A stretch of 47,477 nucleotides of DNA. Source: an uncultured Alphaproteobacteria bacterium (lineage in GTDB: Bacteria > Pseudomonadota > Alphaproteobacteria > HIMB59 > GCA-002718135). Of this stretch, positions 33,782 through 43,065 are shown piece after piece; the stretch's first letter is position 1, and every line of letters starts with the position of its first letter. The position numbers were made by a program, and so were the translations under genes. Below the pieces are notes generated by a model. The model did no database searches, was not told where the DNA came from, and saw only the letters and a program-made list of their open reading frames with translations. The stretch spans positions 1 through 47,477 of the forward strand of contig CACAAZ010000009.1 of the NCBI GenBank assembly GCA_902530685.1, in the 5' to 3' direction.

Positions 33782-33818
33782 TATAGCCATAGCTATAATT
33801 TTTAGCTATATATATAAT
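33782..33818 (+). promoter_or_regulatory. mntX control region: imperfect dyad, repeat and -10 box
   Basis: TATAGC-N4-GCTATA (33782-33797, with two central mismatches to perfect symmetry) is followed by a second TAGCTATA (33803-33810). A consensus TATAAT (33813-33818) ends 6 bases before the mntX ATG. This places the likely MntR site just upstream of or over the -35 region and predicts a leaderless mRNA. The repeats are seen; binding is inferred. Confidence 0.5.
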
Positions 33819-33824
33819 ATAAGT

Positions 33825-34976
33825 ATGAACGAATTGATTAACGTATTTAATTCAAAAAAAAGAATTGCACTTGCTAATGATGGAAGGCTTTTAAAGAAAT
33901 CTTTTTTTGGCTTGATTATAATAGTCTTGACTTTTCAAGGTGGTGAATTTGGTCAAATTGTAAGAAATTCAATGGTTGATGCCTATGTACAAGTCTCAGT
34001 TTTTGTCGCATTCACACTTTTTGTTTTTATTGGACTAGATAGCTTAACAAAATATGATATAAAATCTTTACTTTCTAATACTCAAAAATTTCATGTTCCT
34101 ATCGCAGCATTTCTTGGTGCTATTCCAGGATGTGGGGGCGCTATAATCGTTGTAACTCAATATATACAAGGCAGAATATCCTTTGGATCTCTCGTTGCCG
34201 TTTTAACTGCAACAATGGGGGATGCAGCTTTTTTAATTTTAGCAGTAGAGCCTCAAACAGGATTACTTATTTTCATATTAGGTATTTTTGTAGGATCAGT
34301 TTCAGGCATAATAACTGATCTTATCCATGGTACTCATTTTATGCAAACAGAAACTAAGACAAAGATAGAATTTGATAGAATAAAAAAAACTTTTGTATCA
34401 AAGTTTAATTTTTTTTGGTTAACAATTTTTATTCCAGGATTTGTATTGGGGGTATTAACAGCATTTCAAATTGAATTTGAAACTTATTATTATAATAACC
34501 TTTTGGTATTAGTAGGTTCAATTGGTGCAATTTTATCTATTTTTATGTGGTCTCTTAATCCACTAAGTGACTTTCAATGTTCTGCCGATAAAAGCAGAGG
34601 ATATCTTTCAAGAGTTATTGATACTACAAATTTTGTTACTACTTGGGTTATCGCTGGTTTTTTGATTTTTGAAATATTTATTTATTTTGTAAACATTGAT
34701 CTTAAGATTTTTTTCAATTTATGGTCTCCTTTAGTGCCGCTTATTGCAATTTTATTTGGATTTTTACCAGGATGTGGGCCGCAAGTTGTTGTTGCAACTT
34801 TCTACTTGAATGGACTAATTCCTCTTTCTGCCGAAATAGGTAATGCAATTTCAAATGACGGAGATGCGTTGTTTCCTGCAATAGCTTTAGCTCCTAAAGC
34901 AGCAATTCTAGCAACCCTTTATAGTGCTATACCAGCAATAGTAGTTGCATATAGCTATATGTTTATTTTTGAGTAA
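33825..34976 (+). CDS. mntX: Manganese uptake transporter MntX (ArsP_2/10-TM family)
   Basis: A 383-residue membrane protein with about ten helices. It has two related halves, each with a Pro-Gly-Cys-Gly turn ('[10 protein letters not shown]' near residues 98-107 and '[10 protein letters not shown]' near 312-321), a mark of this putative metal transporter family. '[11 protein letters not shown]' and '[11 protein letters not shown]' supply paired Asp residues likely to bind the ion. MntX was described as the manganese importer of roseobacters, vibrios, SAR11 and SAR116; the neighbouring mntR supports that. No sitABCD or mntH is present in the window. Confidence 0.85.
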   Translation: MNELINVFNSKKRIALANDGRLLKKSFFGLIIIVLTFQGGEFGQIVRNSMVDAYVQVSVFVAFTLFVFIGLDSLTKYDIKSLLSNTQKFHVPIAAFLGAIPGCGGAIIVVTQYIQGRISFGSLVAVLTATMGDAAFLILAVEPQTGLLIFILGIFVGSVSGIITDLIHGTHFMQTETKTKIEFDRIKKTFVSKFNFFWLTIFIPGFVLGVLTAFQIEFETYYYNNLLVLVGSIGAILSIFMWSLNPLSDFQCSADKSRGYLSRVIDTTNFVTTWVIAGFLIFEIFIYFVNIDLKIFFNLWSPLVPLIAILFGFLPGCGPQVVVATFYLNGLIPLSAEIGNAISNDGDALFPAIALAPKAAILATLYSAIPAIVVAYSYMFIFE

Positions 34977-35130
34977 AAAAAATAATCTTCAATCAAAAAT
35001 CTGCCTTACTTGTAGGAGAAAGTTCTATTGGAGAAAAAAATGGGAGAGAGATTGGAGAAATGTTCTTTATTGTTCAAAAAAATGCTCAAAATTCAAAACT
35101 TCATATTCTAAAAATTAATTTTTCTTGATA

Positions 35131-35271
35131 ATGACGAATAAAAATAAAATCAAAACAAAAAATAAAAAAAATTATAAGACTAATCAAAAAATTGAAAGAT
35201 TGAAAAGATTAGCAGATCAATTAAAATCAAACATTATAAAAAGAAAGCTTGTAAATAAAAATAATGGATAA
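35131..35271 (+). CDS. Small basic protein upstream of murA
   Basis: ATG 35131 to TAA 35271 encodes 46 residues with a Lys/Asn-rich start and a basic amphipathic helix ('IERLKRLADQLKSNIIKRKL'). It overlaps the murA start by 8 bases, as a translationally coupled upstream ORF would. Small basic proteins with a similar '..LR.NL.RRK' helix are common just before murA in alphaproteobacteria, from memory. The stretch 34977-35130 before it holds no recognisable gene. Confidence 0.6.
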   Translation: MTNKNKIKTKNKKNYKTNQKIERLKRLADQLKSNIIKRKLVNKNNG

Positions 35272-36520
35272 ATTAATTATTACTGGAAAAAATAAACTTA
35301 AAGGTTCAGTTAGTATACATGGTGCAAAAAATTCAGCTTTGCCAATATTAGTTGCATCATTATTAAATCAAAATGATTTAATATTAAAAAATATTCCAGA
35401 AGTAGATGATATAAATAATATGCTAAAATTGCTAAAAAATTATGGCGCTAAGATAATAAAAAATAAAAATTCATTAAAGATTAATAATAAAAGTATAAAA
35501 AATATTTCTGCAGATTACGATATTGTAAGGAAAATGAGAGCATCAATTTTAATATTGGGGCCATTGTTATCTCGTTTTGGTTATGCTAAAATATCCCTTC
35601 CTGGTGGATGTGCAATTGGTACTAGACCAATTGATATACATTTAAATGGATTATCAAAACTGGGAATAAATTTTGAAATACAAAATGGCTTCGTTATAGG
35701 AAAAGTAAAAAATGACATAAAGGGTAATAAAATTAATTTACCCTTTCCAAGTGTTGGAGCTACTGAAAATATTATGATGTCTTCTGTTTTAGCAAAAGGT
35801 GAAACCTTAATATTAAATGCAGCTAAAGAGCCTGAAATTGAAGATCTTGGTAATTGCTTAATTGCCATGGGTGCTAAAATTTCTGGTCATGGAAAAAATA
35901 AAATATTCATTCAAGGTGTTCAAAGTCTCAAATCAACTAATTACGAAATTATCTCAGATAGGATAGTTGCAGGAACTTTTATTATATTGGCAATAATGTT
36001 AAACTCTACATTTGAAGTTAAAAAATTTAATCCAAAACATATATTATCATTAACTAATACATTAAAAAAAATGGGTGCTAATTTTTCAATATCAGAAAAC
36101 TCAATTAAAATCAGATCAAGTAAAAATTTGAAATCTTGTAATGTGATTACTGGGCCATATCCTAATTTTCCCACTGACCTTCAAGCACAAATGATGGCTC
36201 TTATGAGTGTTGTTAATGGAATATCCAATATTAAAGAAACTGTATTTGAAAATAGATTTATGCATGTTCCTGAATTAAATAGATTAGGTGCAAATATTAT
36301 ATTAAATAAAGATAACGCTGTAATTGAAGGAAATAGAGTATTTAAAGGAGCTCAAGTTATGGCAAGTGATTTAAGAGCTAGTGTTAGTTTAATTCTTGCG
36401 GCATTATGCGCTGAAGGCAAAACTACAATTAATAGGGTATACCATTTAGATAGAGGATACGAAAGGATAGAGAAAATTCTAGGAAAGCTTGGACCTAAAA
36501 TAAAAAGAGTAAAAACTTAA
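35264..36520 (+). CDS. murA: UDP-N-acetylglucosamine 1-carboxyvinyltransferase
   Basis: A 418-residue enzyme of the first committed step of peptidoglycan synthesis, transferring enolpyruvate from PEP to UDP-GlcNAc. The active-site Cys is in 'PGGCAIGTRPIDIHL' (about 109-123); the N-terminal 'IHGAKNSALPILVASLL' contains the conserved Lys-Asn. 'ASDLRASVSLILAALCAEG' near the C-terminus completes the EPSP-synthase fold. Length is the family's usual 417-420. It overlaps the small basic ORF upstream. Confidence 0.95.
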   Translation: MDKLIITGKNKLKGSVSIHGAKNSALPILVASLLNQNDLILKNIPEVDDINNMLKLLKNYGAKIIKNKNSLKINNKSIKNISADYDIVRKMRASILILGPLLSRFGYAKISLPGGCAIGTRPIDIHLNGLSKLGINFEIQNGFVIGKVKNDIKGNKINLPFPSVGATENIMMSSVLAKGETLILNAAKEPEIEDLGNCLIAMGAKISGHGKNKIFIQGVQSLKSTNYEIISDRIVAGTFIILAIMLNSTFEVKKFNPKHILSLTNTLKKMGANFSISENSIKIRSSKNLKSCNVITGPYPNFPTDLQAQMMALMSVVNGISNIKETVFENRFMHVPELNRLGANIILNKDNAVIEGNRVFKGAQVMASDLRASVSLILAALCAEGKTTINRVYHLDRGYERIEKILGKLGPKIKRVKT

Positions 36521-36565
36521 CTTTTAGTAGTCTTTATCTAATTCAGGATATAATAATCTTTTTTT

Positions 36566-37213
36566 ATGAGCAAAATTATAATAGCCGTTCCAAGAGGAAG
36601 AATAACAAAAGAATGTAGAAATATACTTTCTAAAACATCTTTTGCTCCTGATCCTTTATTATTTGATAAAGATACAAGAAAGTTAAAATTTAAATCTAAA
36701 AATAAAAGTATAGAATATATTAAGGTTAGATCTTTTGATGCTTGTACTTTTGTGGCTTTTGGTGCAGCCCAAATAGGTATAGCTGGTGAAGATGTAATTA
36801 AAGAATTTGATTTTTCTGAAGTATATGCGCCTTTAAATCTTAATTTAGGACATTGTAAAATTTCTGTTGCAGCATTGAAAAGTTTATTGTCTAAAGAGGA
36901 TCCAGATACTTGGAGCAATATAAGAGTTGCAACAAAATATCCAAATATTACAAAAAAATTCTTTGCCAAAAAAGGTGTTCAAGTAGAAGTAATTAAATTA
37001 AGTGGATCTATGGAGTTAGCCCCAACTTTAAATATGTGTAAGAGAATAGTAGATTTAGTCTCAACTGGAAAAACTCTTAAAGTAAATGGATTAGTAGAAA
37101 TTGAAAAAATTATGGATATACAATCTAAACTCATAATTAATAGATCCGCATATAAAACAGATATGACCAGAATAAAAAAAATAATTAATGAATTTGAAAA
37201 TATTATTTTATGA
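36566..37213 (+). CDS. hisG: ATP phosphoribosyltransferase, short form
   Basis: A 215-residue catalytic subunit for the first step of histidine synthesis. 'IIIAVPRGRI' at the start, 'GIAGEDVIKEFDF' near 72-84, and 'SGSMELAPTLNMCKRIVDLVSTGKTL' (in two parts, near 146-171, with the PRPP loop) are clear. It lacks the C-terminal regulatory domain of long HisG (about 290-300 residues), so it should need HisZ, which is not in the window. TATAAT at 36549-36554 lies 11 bases before the ATG. It shares ATGA with hisD. Confidence 0.93.
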   Translation: MSKIIIAVPRGRITKECRNILSKTSFAPDPLLFDKDTRKLKFKSKNKSIEYIKVRSFDACTFVAFGAAQIGIAGEDVIKEFDFSEVYAPLNLNLGHCKISVAALKSLLSKEDPDTWSNIRVATKYPNITKKFFAKKGVQVEVIKLSGSMELAPTLNMCKRIVDLVSTGKTLKVNGLVEIEKIMDIQSKLIINRSAYKTDMTRIKKIINEFENIIL

Positions 37214-38493
37214 AAATCTTAAAATTAAACAACAAAGATTTCTATGATGTACTTAAAAGAAATATAAATACAAGATCCTCAAAAATAGATCATAATATAG
37301 ATATTAAAGTACGTAAAATAATACAGGATGTCAAAAAAAATGGAGATGCAGCTTTAATTAAATATGCAAAAAAGTTTGATAAGATTGAATTAAATAAAAA
37401 AGAGTTACTGTTAAGTAAAAAAACTTTAAATCAAAATATAAAACTTGATAAAAATATTATTAATAGTTTTAAAAAAGCTATAGCAAATATATCTTTATTT
37501 CATAAAAAACAATTTCCTAGTATTATAACCCAAAAAAAAAATAATGTGATATTACAGTCACAATTTAAACCAATAGAGTCAGTTGGTCTTTATGTTCCAG
37601 GTGGTAAAGCATTTTATCCTTCATCATTAATAATGAATGTGGTCCCAGCTAAAATAGCAGGAGTCAAAAGAATAGTTTGTGTAACACCGCCCAATCATGA
37701 AATAAACCCTTATTTTATAGCTCTGTTAAGAGAACTTAAAATCAAAGAAACTTACTTTGCTGGTGGAGCACAGGGTATTGCTGCATTAGCTTTGGGAACT
37801 AAGACAATCAAAGCAGTAAATAAAATATTTGGACCAGGTAATGCTTTTGTTGCAGAAGCAAAAAAACAATTATTTGGTACGGTTGGAATTGATTTAATTG
37901 CAGGGCCCTCAGAAATTATTGTTGTAGCAGATAAAAAAAATAATCCTAAATGGGTTGCAGCAGATCTTATGGCTCAAGCTGAGCATGATATAAATGCTCA
38001 ATCAATTTTAATTACTGATAATTTAACTTTTGCTAAAGAAGTTCTAAAAAATATAGAATATTTAAATAAAAATATGCTTAAGAAGAAAACTATTTCAAGA
38101 AGTCTTAATTGTAATGGATTAATTTTATTGGTAAATAATTTCAAAAACTGTGCTGATATAATAAATTTTATAGCACCAGAGCATTTACATTTACATATAA
38201 AATCATATAAACGAATTCTCCCAAAAATATCAAATGCCGGAGGAATATTTTTAGGAGAATATTCGGCAGAAGCTTTTGGAGATTATATTGTTGGAACAAA
38301 TCACATTCTACCAACCTCTGGTGCTGCAAAATTTTCATCTGGTTTAGGTGTTTTAGATTTTATGAAAAGGAGCTCAATAGTCCAAATGAATTCAAAATCT
38401 TTCCAAGATTTATCAAATGACACAAAAAATATGGCAAGTATTGAAGGACTTGAAGCACATAAAATGTCAGTAACAATTAGACAAAAGAAGTAA
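37210..38493 (+). CDS. hisD: Histidinol dehydrogenase
   Basis: A 427-residue zinc enzyme that oxidises L-histidinol to histidine in two NAD-dependent steps. 'VGLYVPGGKAFYPSSL' (about 125-140), 'GPGNAFVAEAKKQLFG' (about 217-232), 'IAGPSEIIVVAD' and 'DLMAQAEHD' (Gln/His zinc ligands) and 'APEHLHLH' are all seen. Only hisG and hisD of the his pathway are here, the usual split arrangement in alphaproteobacteria. Confidence 0.95.
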   Translation: MKILKLNNKDFYDVLKRNINTRSSKIDHNIDIKVRKIIQDVKKNGDAALIKYAKKFDKIELNKKELLLSKKTLNQNIKLDKNIINSFKKAIANISLFHKKQFPSIITQKKNNVILQSQFKPIESVGLYVPGGKAFYPSSLIMNVVPAKIAGVKRIVCVTPPNHEINPYFIALLRELKIKETYFAGGAQGIAALALGTKTIKAVNKIFGPGNAFVAEAKKQLFGTVGIDLIAGPSEIIVVADKKNNPKWVAADLMAQAEHDINAQSILITDNLTFAKEVLKNIEYLNKNMLKKKTISRSLNCNGLILLVNNFKNCADIINFIAPEHLHLHIKSYKRILPKISNAGGIFLGEYSAEAFGDYIVGTNHILPTSGAAKFSSGLGVLDFMKRSSIVQMNSKSFQDLSNDTKNMASIEGLEAHKMSVTIRQKK

Positions 38494-38523
38494 AGTTAAT
38501 TATATAATTAAAAAAGGTTTTAG

Positions 38524-38742
38524 ATGACAAAAGAAGGATCAATAGAATTTAAAGGGGTAGTTTTGGAACTACTTCCTAATGCTATGTTTAAAGTTAAACT
38601 TGAAAATGATCATGAAATTTTAGCACACTCATCTGGAAAAATGAGAAAAAATAGAATTAGGGTTTTGGCGGGTGATAAAGTAACAGTTGAAATGACACCT
38701 TACGATCTCACCAAAGGCCGTATAACTTTTAGATGGAAATAA
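38524..38742 (+). CDS. infA: Translation initiation factor IF-1
   Basis: A 72-residue S1/OB-fold protein of exactly the usual length. '[19 protein letters not shown]', '[22 protein letters not shown]' (in two parts) and '[13 protein letters not shown]' match the IF-1 consensus along its whole length. Binds the A site of the 30S subunit during initiation. Its end overlaps yacG by 10 bases; the maf gene that often separates these two in alphaproteobacteria is missing. Confidence 0.97.
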   Translation: MTKEGSIEFKGVVLELLPNAMFKVKLENDHEILAHSSGKMRKNRIRVLAGDKVTVEMTPYDLTKGRITFRWK

Positions 38743-38909
38743 AAAAACTAAGAGGCAATGTTCTTCCACTAAAGAAAAAAATTATATGCCCTAATTGTAA
38801 AAATGTTGCCAAAGAGCCTTTTATCCCTTTTTGTTCAAAAAAATGTGCCAGTATTGATCTAATGAAATGGCTTACTGATGAGCATCAAAATAAAATTAAT
38901 CCTAAATAA
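38733..38909 (+). CDS. yacG: DNA gyrase inhibitor YacG-like zinc protein
   Basis: A 58-residue protein, too short for many gene finders. It has the YacG zinc motif C19-x2-C22 ... C34-x3-C38 ('CPNC' and 'CSKKC') and the following 'ASIDLMKWL' (family 'C..iDLg.W'). YacG binds GyrB and inhibits gyrase. It starts inside the end of infA in another frame and lies 55 bases upstream of tRNA-Phe, the common alphaproteobacterial order. Confidence 0.88.
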   Translation: MEIKKLRGNVLPLKKKIICPNCKNVAKEPFIPFCSKKCASIDLMKWLTDEHQNKINPK

Positions 38910-38964
38910 AAAATTAATATTTAATTGAATATGTGATCAAAACACTTTATCAGATATTTTTTGT

Positions 38965-39040
<76 letters not shown>

Positions 39041-39213
39041 TTTTATTTTGTATTTTTACTTAACCCTCTCTCACGCCTCTTTTAGCTTTCAAGAAAGATT
39101 AAAAAAATAATCTATATTTAAAGACGAGAAAGTATATAAATTACATTTGATGCTTAAGCATAAATTTTTTAATTGTTTTAATATATTTATAATTATAATT
39201 TATTTTCAAATTA

Positions 39214-41253
39214 ATGATAAATGATCCACTTTTAAAACCCTATAAAATTAAAAATTTAGAAATTAAGAATAGACTAATGACCTCAGCTCATGAACCTTCT
39301 TATGCTGAAAATGGAATACCTAAAGAAAGATATAGATTATACCATGTTGAAAGAGCGAAGGGTGGTATTGGTTTAACTATGACAGCCGGAAGCGCTGTTG
39401 TTTCTCCTGATTCTCCATCAACATTTGGAAATTTACATGCTTATAAAGATGAAATAATTCCATGGCTAAAACAATTAACAAAGGAATGCCATGATTATGG
39501 TTCCAAAGTTATGATACAGATAACTCATCTAGGTAGAAGAACAAATTGGAACCACTCTGATTGGTTACCCGTCCTATCTGCATCTCGAGTTAGAGAACCA
39601 TCACACCGAGCGTTTCCAAAAGAAGCTGAGGATTGGGATATTGAAAGGATTGTAAATAATTATGCTGAAGCTGCTTCTAGAATGAAAGAAGCTAATATGG
39701 ATGGAATTGAAATAGAAGCTTATGGCCATTTTTTAGATTCTTTTTGGTCTCCAGCAACTAACAATAGGGAGGATGAATATGGAGGAAGTCTGGAAAACAG
39801 AATTAAGTTTTCTAGAATGGTTATTGATGCAATTAGAAAATCTGTAGGTAGAGATTTTATAATTGGCGTTAGAATGGTCGCAGATGAAGATTGGGATAAA
39901 GGTTTAACAAAAGAAGACGGATTATGGATTGCAAATAAATTAATCTCCACAAATCAAATTGATTTTTTAAATATAATCAGAGGACATATTGATACAGATG
40001 CATCATTGACTAAAGTAATACCAACCCAGGGAATGCCATCATCTCCTCATTTGGATTTTGCTGGTGAAATAAAAATTAAAACAAAGTTTCCTACATTTCA
40101 TGCATCTAAAATAAATGATGTTGCTACAGCTAGACATGCTATTCAAGAAGGAAAATTAGATATGGTTGGGATGACAAGAGCACATATTGCTGAACCTCAC
40201 ATAATAAAAAAAATTATTGAAGGCAAAGAGGATAAAATTAGACCATGTGTAGGAGCTACATACTGTCTTGATAGAATTTATGAGGGTAATGAAGCATTAT
40301 GTATACATAATCCTGCAACTGGTAGAGAGAGATTTATGCCTCATGAAATTTACATTAAAAATAATATAAAAAAGAAAATCGTAATTGTTGGAGCTGGGCC
40401 ATCAGGATTAGAAGCAGCTAAAATATGTTCTGAAAGAGGTCATACTGTAGTCGTGTTTGAAGCAAATCACTCACCAGGTGGTCAAATTAATTTAATAATA
40501 AGATCTCAAAGAAGAAAAGATATGAAAGGTATTATAGATTGGCGTATTGAGGCCTGTAAAAAAAATAATGTAAATTTTCATTTTAATATTTATGCCACAA
40601 AAGAAATAATTGAAAAAGAGAAACCAGATGTAATAATTGTTGCTACTGGTGGTATACCAAATACGAATATTTTGGAAGAAGGTAATGATTTAGCTTGTTC
40701 TACATGGGATGTTATAGCCGGAACTGTTCATATAGAAGATGATGTAATAATATTTGATGATAATGGTTCATATCCAGCATTACAGGCAGCAGAGGTAATT
40801 TTAAGTAAAGGATCTAAACTTGAGATAATAACTCCGGAAAGATTTTTTTCTCCTGAAATTGGTGGATTAAATCATGTTATATATGCAAAAAAGTTTATTG
40901 AAAATGATGTAATTATTACGATTAACAAAAGATTAAAAAGTATCCAAAAAGATGGGAATAGATTGTCTGCAATTATTGGATCAGATTATTCAAGCAAAGT
41001 TGAAAAAAAGAAAGCATCTCAAATAATAATAGAACATGGAACTATTCCTAATTCAGAATTATATTTACAATTAAAAAAAGAATCAAAGAATTTAGGATCC
41101 ATAGATTATGATGCGCTTATTAAAGGAAACTTAAAGGAAAATGTTGTAAACAAGAATGGTAAGTATTTTTTATATAGAGTTGGCGATGCAGTTTCTAGTA
41201 GGAATATACATGCTTCTATTTATGATTCTTTAAGAATTTGCAAAAATTTATAA
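39214..41253 (+). CDS. TMADH-like flavoprotein oxidoreductase (possible N-methyl amine/proline demethylase)
   Basis: A 679-residue enzyme with three parts: an Old-Yellow-Enzyme-type FMN barrel (1-340), an Fe-S cysteine segment (345-363), and FAD/NAD(P)-binding domains starting at 'IVIVGAGPSGLEAAKI' (about 390-405). It belongs with trimethylamine/dimethylamine dehydrogenases, dienoyl-CoA reductase and the N-methylproline demethylases. TMADH's four cysteines (C-x2-C-x2-C-x12-C) become C345-x2-A348-x2-C351-x11-C363, so one ligand is replaced by Ala. The 6-S-Cys flavin attachment Cys of TMADH also appears to be absent, with Tyr near residue 30. A demethylase role for a compatible solute is an inference from overall similarity. 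Confidence 0.75.
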   Translation: MINDPLLKPYKIKNLEIKNRLMTSAHEPSYAENGIPKERYRLYHVERAKGGIGLTMTAGSAVVSPDSPSTFGNLHAYKDEIIPWLKQLTKECHDYGSKVMIQITHLGRRTNWNHSDWLPVLSASRVREPSHRAFPKEAEDWDIERIVNNYAEAASRMKEANMDGIEIEAYGHFLDSFWSPATNNREDEYGGSLENRIKFSRMVIDAIRKSVGRDFIIGVRMVADEDWDKGLTKEDGLWIANKLISTNQIDFLNIIRGHIDTDASLTKVIPTQGMPSSPHLDFAGEIKIKTKFPTFHASKINDVATARHAIQEGKLDMVGMTRAHIAEPHIIKKIIEGKEDKIRPCVGATYCLDRIYEGNEALCIHNPATGRERFMPHEIYIKNNIKKKIVIVGAGPSGLEAAKICSERGHTVVVFEANHSPGGQINLIIRSQRRKDMKGIIDWRIEACKKNNVNFHFNIYATKEIIEKEKPDVIIVATGGIPNTNILEEGNDLACSTWDVIAGTVHIEDDVIIFDDNGSYPALQAAEVILSKGSKLEIITPERFFSPEIGGLNHVIYAKKFIENDVIITINKRLKSIQKDGNRLSAIIGSDYSSKVEKKKASQIIIEHGTIPNSELYLQLKKESKNLGSIDYDALIKGNLKENVVNKNGKYFLYRVGDAVSSRNIHASIYDSLRICKNL

Positions 41254-41468
41254 TAAAAAATTCTAGTTTTTATAAAAAAAATTGTAGATGCTATAATTAG
41301 ATTTAGAGTAATTATTAAAGTTAAAATATTTTGCTATTAATTTGAATGACACTAATACTGACTTAAAATCTTTGTTCATATTTGTTAGTTTCTATCCTTT
41401 TGCAACAGTAATTATTTAAAATTTCTTTCTTAATAACTAATAATGATTAAGATATTAATATAATTTAT

Positions 41469-42365
41469 ATGACTATTGATAAAATAATTGTAAGCTCCGC
41501 AGATAATAGATATTTTCATTTATTAAAAGAATTGTTTCTTTCATTAAAAAAAAACAATGTTTTAGATGATTATCATTTAGCTGTTTTGAATACAGGTATG
41601 GATAAAAATCAGATTAATTATCTAAAAGATAATAATGTAAAAATTAAAGATGCAATATGGAATGCATCAGTACCTAAATACAAAATATTAGGTAGAGATC
41701 ATTTAAAAACACAAGTAGCTAGGGCATACTTACCCAATTATTTTCCAAATTATAAAATATACATTTGGCTGGATGCAGATATTTGGATAAATGATGTTAA
41801 ATCTTTTCTTTTATACGAAATGGGGGCAGCCAAAAACTGTTTAACAATTACCCCCCAAAGTGATCGAGCATATTTTAATACTGCAAAGGTTGATTGGCTT
41901 TTTAATTTACCAGTAAAGGTTAAGACAATAAATTATAAAAATATAGGAAAGTCTGTTTCAAAAAAACTTGCAAAAAAATATGCATTTTACTCAACTCTTA
42001 ATGCTGGTGCTTTTGCTATAAGCTCTAATCAATTAATTTGGGAAACTTTACAGAGAAATGTAAAACTCGCAGCAAAAAAAGGTAGAATTTTTGGAACGGA
42101 CCAAGTAGCTTTAGCTTTATCTATTCATGAAGATAAAGTTCCAACTGAATTTCTTCCTGCATACTGTAATTGGATGTGTGAATTTCATTTTCCAATATAT
42201 GATAACAAACAAAAAAAATTTCTTGAACCCTATATACCAAACAATCCGATTGCTTTAATTCATCTTGCCGGTTTAGATGAAATTAGATCTGATAAAAGTA
42301 TTTTATCAAATATAAAAACTCTAAATGGAAATCTGATTAAAAAATCACTTAGATTTGATGTTTAA
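41469..42365 (+). CDS. GT-A type glycosyltransferase (GT8-like)
   Basis: A 298-residue cytosolic protein with a nucleotide-sugar transferase fold. The metal/sugar motif D102-x-D104 sits in 'IYIWLDADIWINDV'. 'YSTLNAGAFAISSNQLIWE' (about 178-196) and 'FGTDQVALALSIHED' (about 214-228) are the usual N-A-G and D-Q acceptor-side blocks of GT8-like enzymes. The donor and acceptor are unknown. It overlaps the first ABC permease by 8 bases, taking the place where a binding-protein gene would be expected. The gap before it (41254-41468) shows nothing recognisable. Confidence 0.75.
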   Translation: MTIDKIIVSSADNRYFHLLKELFLSLKKNNVLDDYHLAVLNTGMDKNQINYLKDNNVKIKDAIWNASVPKYKILGRDHLKTQVARAYLPNYFPNYKIYIWLDADIWINDVKSFLLYEMGAAKNCLTITPQSDRAYFNTAKVDWLFNLPVKVKTINYKNIGKSVSKKLAKKYAFYSTLNAGAFAISSNQLIWETLQRNVKLAAKKGRIFGTDQVALALSIHEDKVPTEFLPAYCNWMCEFHFPIYDNKQKKFLEPYIPNNPIALIHLAGLDEIRSDKSILSNIKTLNGNLIKKSLRFDV

Positions 42366-43065
42366 ATTTGAAAAATTAATATTCGGAGATGCTGGTTGGG
42401 GTGATGAATTCCTAATTGCTACGCTAATGACTCTTTTGGTAAGTATACTATCAATGGGTCTAGGTCTTTTTTTAGCAATTATTACAGTTTGGGCAAAGAT
42501 AATTCAAAACAGAATAACAAGATTTATTGCAAATTTTTATACAACAGTTATCAGAGGTGTTCCTGAATTATTAGTTATTTATCTAATTTTCTTTGGTGGC
42601 AATACTGTTGTGATGAGTATAGCTAAAGCATTTGGATATAATAAATATATAGAACTAAACGCACTTACAATTGCGACAATTGCCATTGCAGTAATATCAG
42701 CTACATATTCCAGTGAAGTTTTAAGAGCTTCTTATTTGGCTATATCTAAGGGTCAAATAGAAGCTGCAAGAGCACTGGGTATGAATAAATTTAGTATTTT
42801 TTTTAAAGTTATTTCGCCTCAAGTTATAAGACATGCTTTACCAGGAATAGGGAATGTATGGCAAATAACTCTCAAAGATACTTCCCTCATTTCCGTAACT
42901 GGTCTTGTTGAAATTATGCGTCAATCTAGAATATCTTCTAACGTTGAGCATTCACCTTTAACTTTCTTAATAACAGCCGCAATATTGTATTTATGTTTAA
43001 CAACAATTTCTGGCAGGGTTTTTAAAACGCTAGAAGTAAATTATTCAAAAGGATTTTCGACATGA
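42358..43065 (+). CDS. Polar amino acid ABC transporter permease (HisQ-like)
   Basis: A 235-residue inner-membrane permease of the HisQ/ArtQ/OccQ type with about five helices. 'IRGVPELLVIYLIFFGG' (about 59-75) and the EAA loop 'IEAARALGMNKFSIFFKVI' (about 135-153) are typical. I used ATG 42358 inside the end of the glycosyltransferase gene; a TTG lies one codon upstream. It is coupled to the next permease by ATGA. No binding protein or ATPase is next to it. Confidence 0.88.
   Translation: MFKFEKLIFGDAGWGDEFLIATLMTLLVSILSMGLGLFLAIITVWAKIIQNRITRFIANFYTTVIRGVPELLVIYLIFFGGNTVVMSIAKAFGYNKYIELNALTIATIAIAVISATYSSEVLRASYLAISKGQIEAARALGMNKFSIFFKVISPQVIRHALPGIGNVWQITLKDTSLISVTGLVEIMRQSRISSNVEHSPLTFLITAAILYLCLTTISGRVFKTLEVNYSKGFST

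Noticed and set aside
34977-35130. Open stretch after mntX with a possible gene remnant (reading '[14 protein letters not shown]').
   Set aside because: No start with support, no recognised family, and only about 50 codons; left as unassigned.
39150-39161. Perfect 12-bp palindrome ATGCTTAAGCAT upstream of the TMADH-like gene.
   Set aside because: Could be an operator, but short AT-rich palindromes are frequent here and there is no neighbouring regulator gene; too weak to call.
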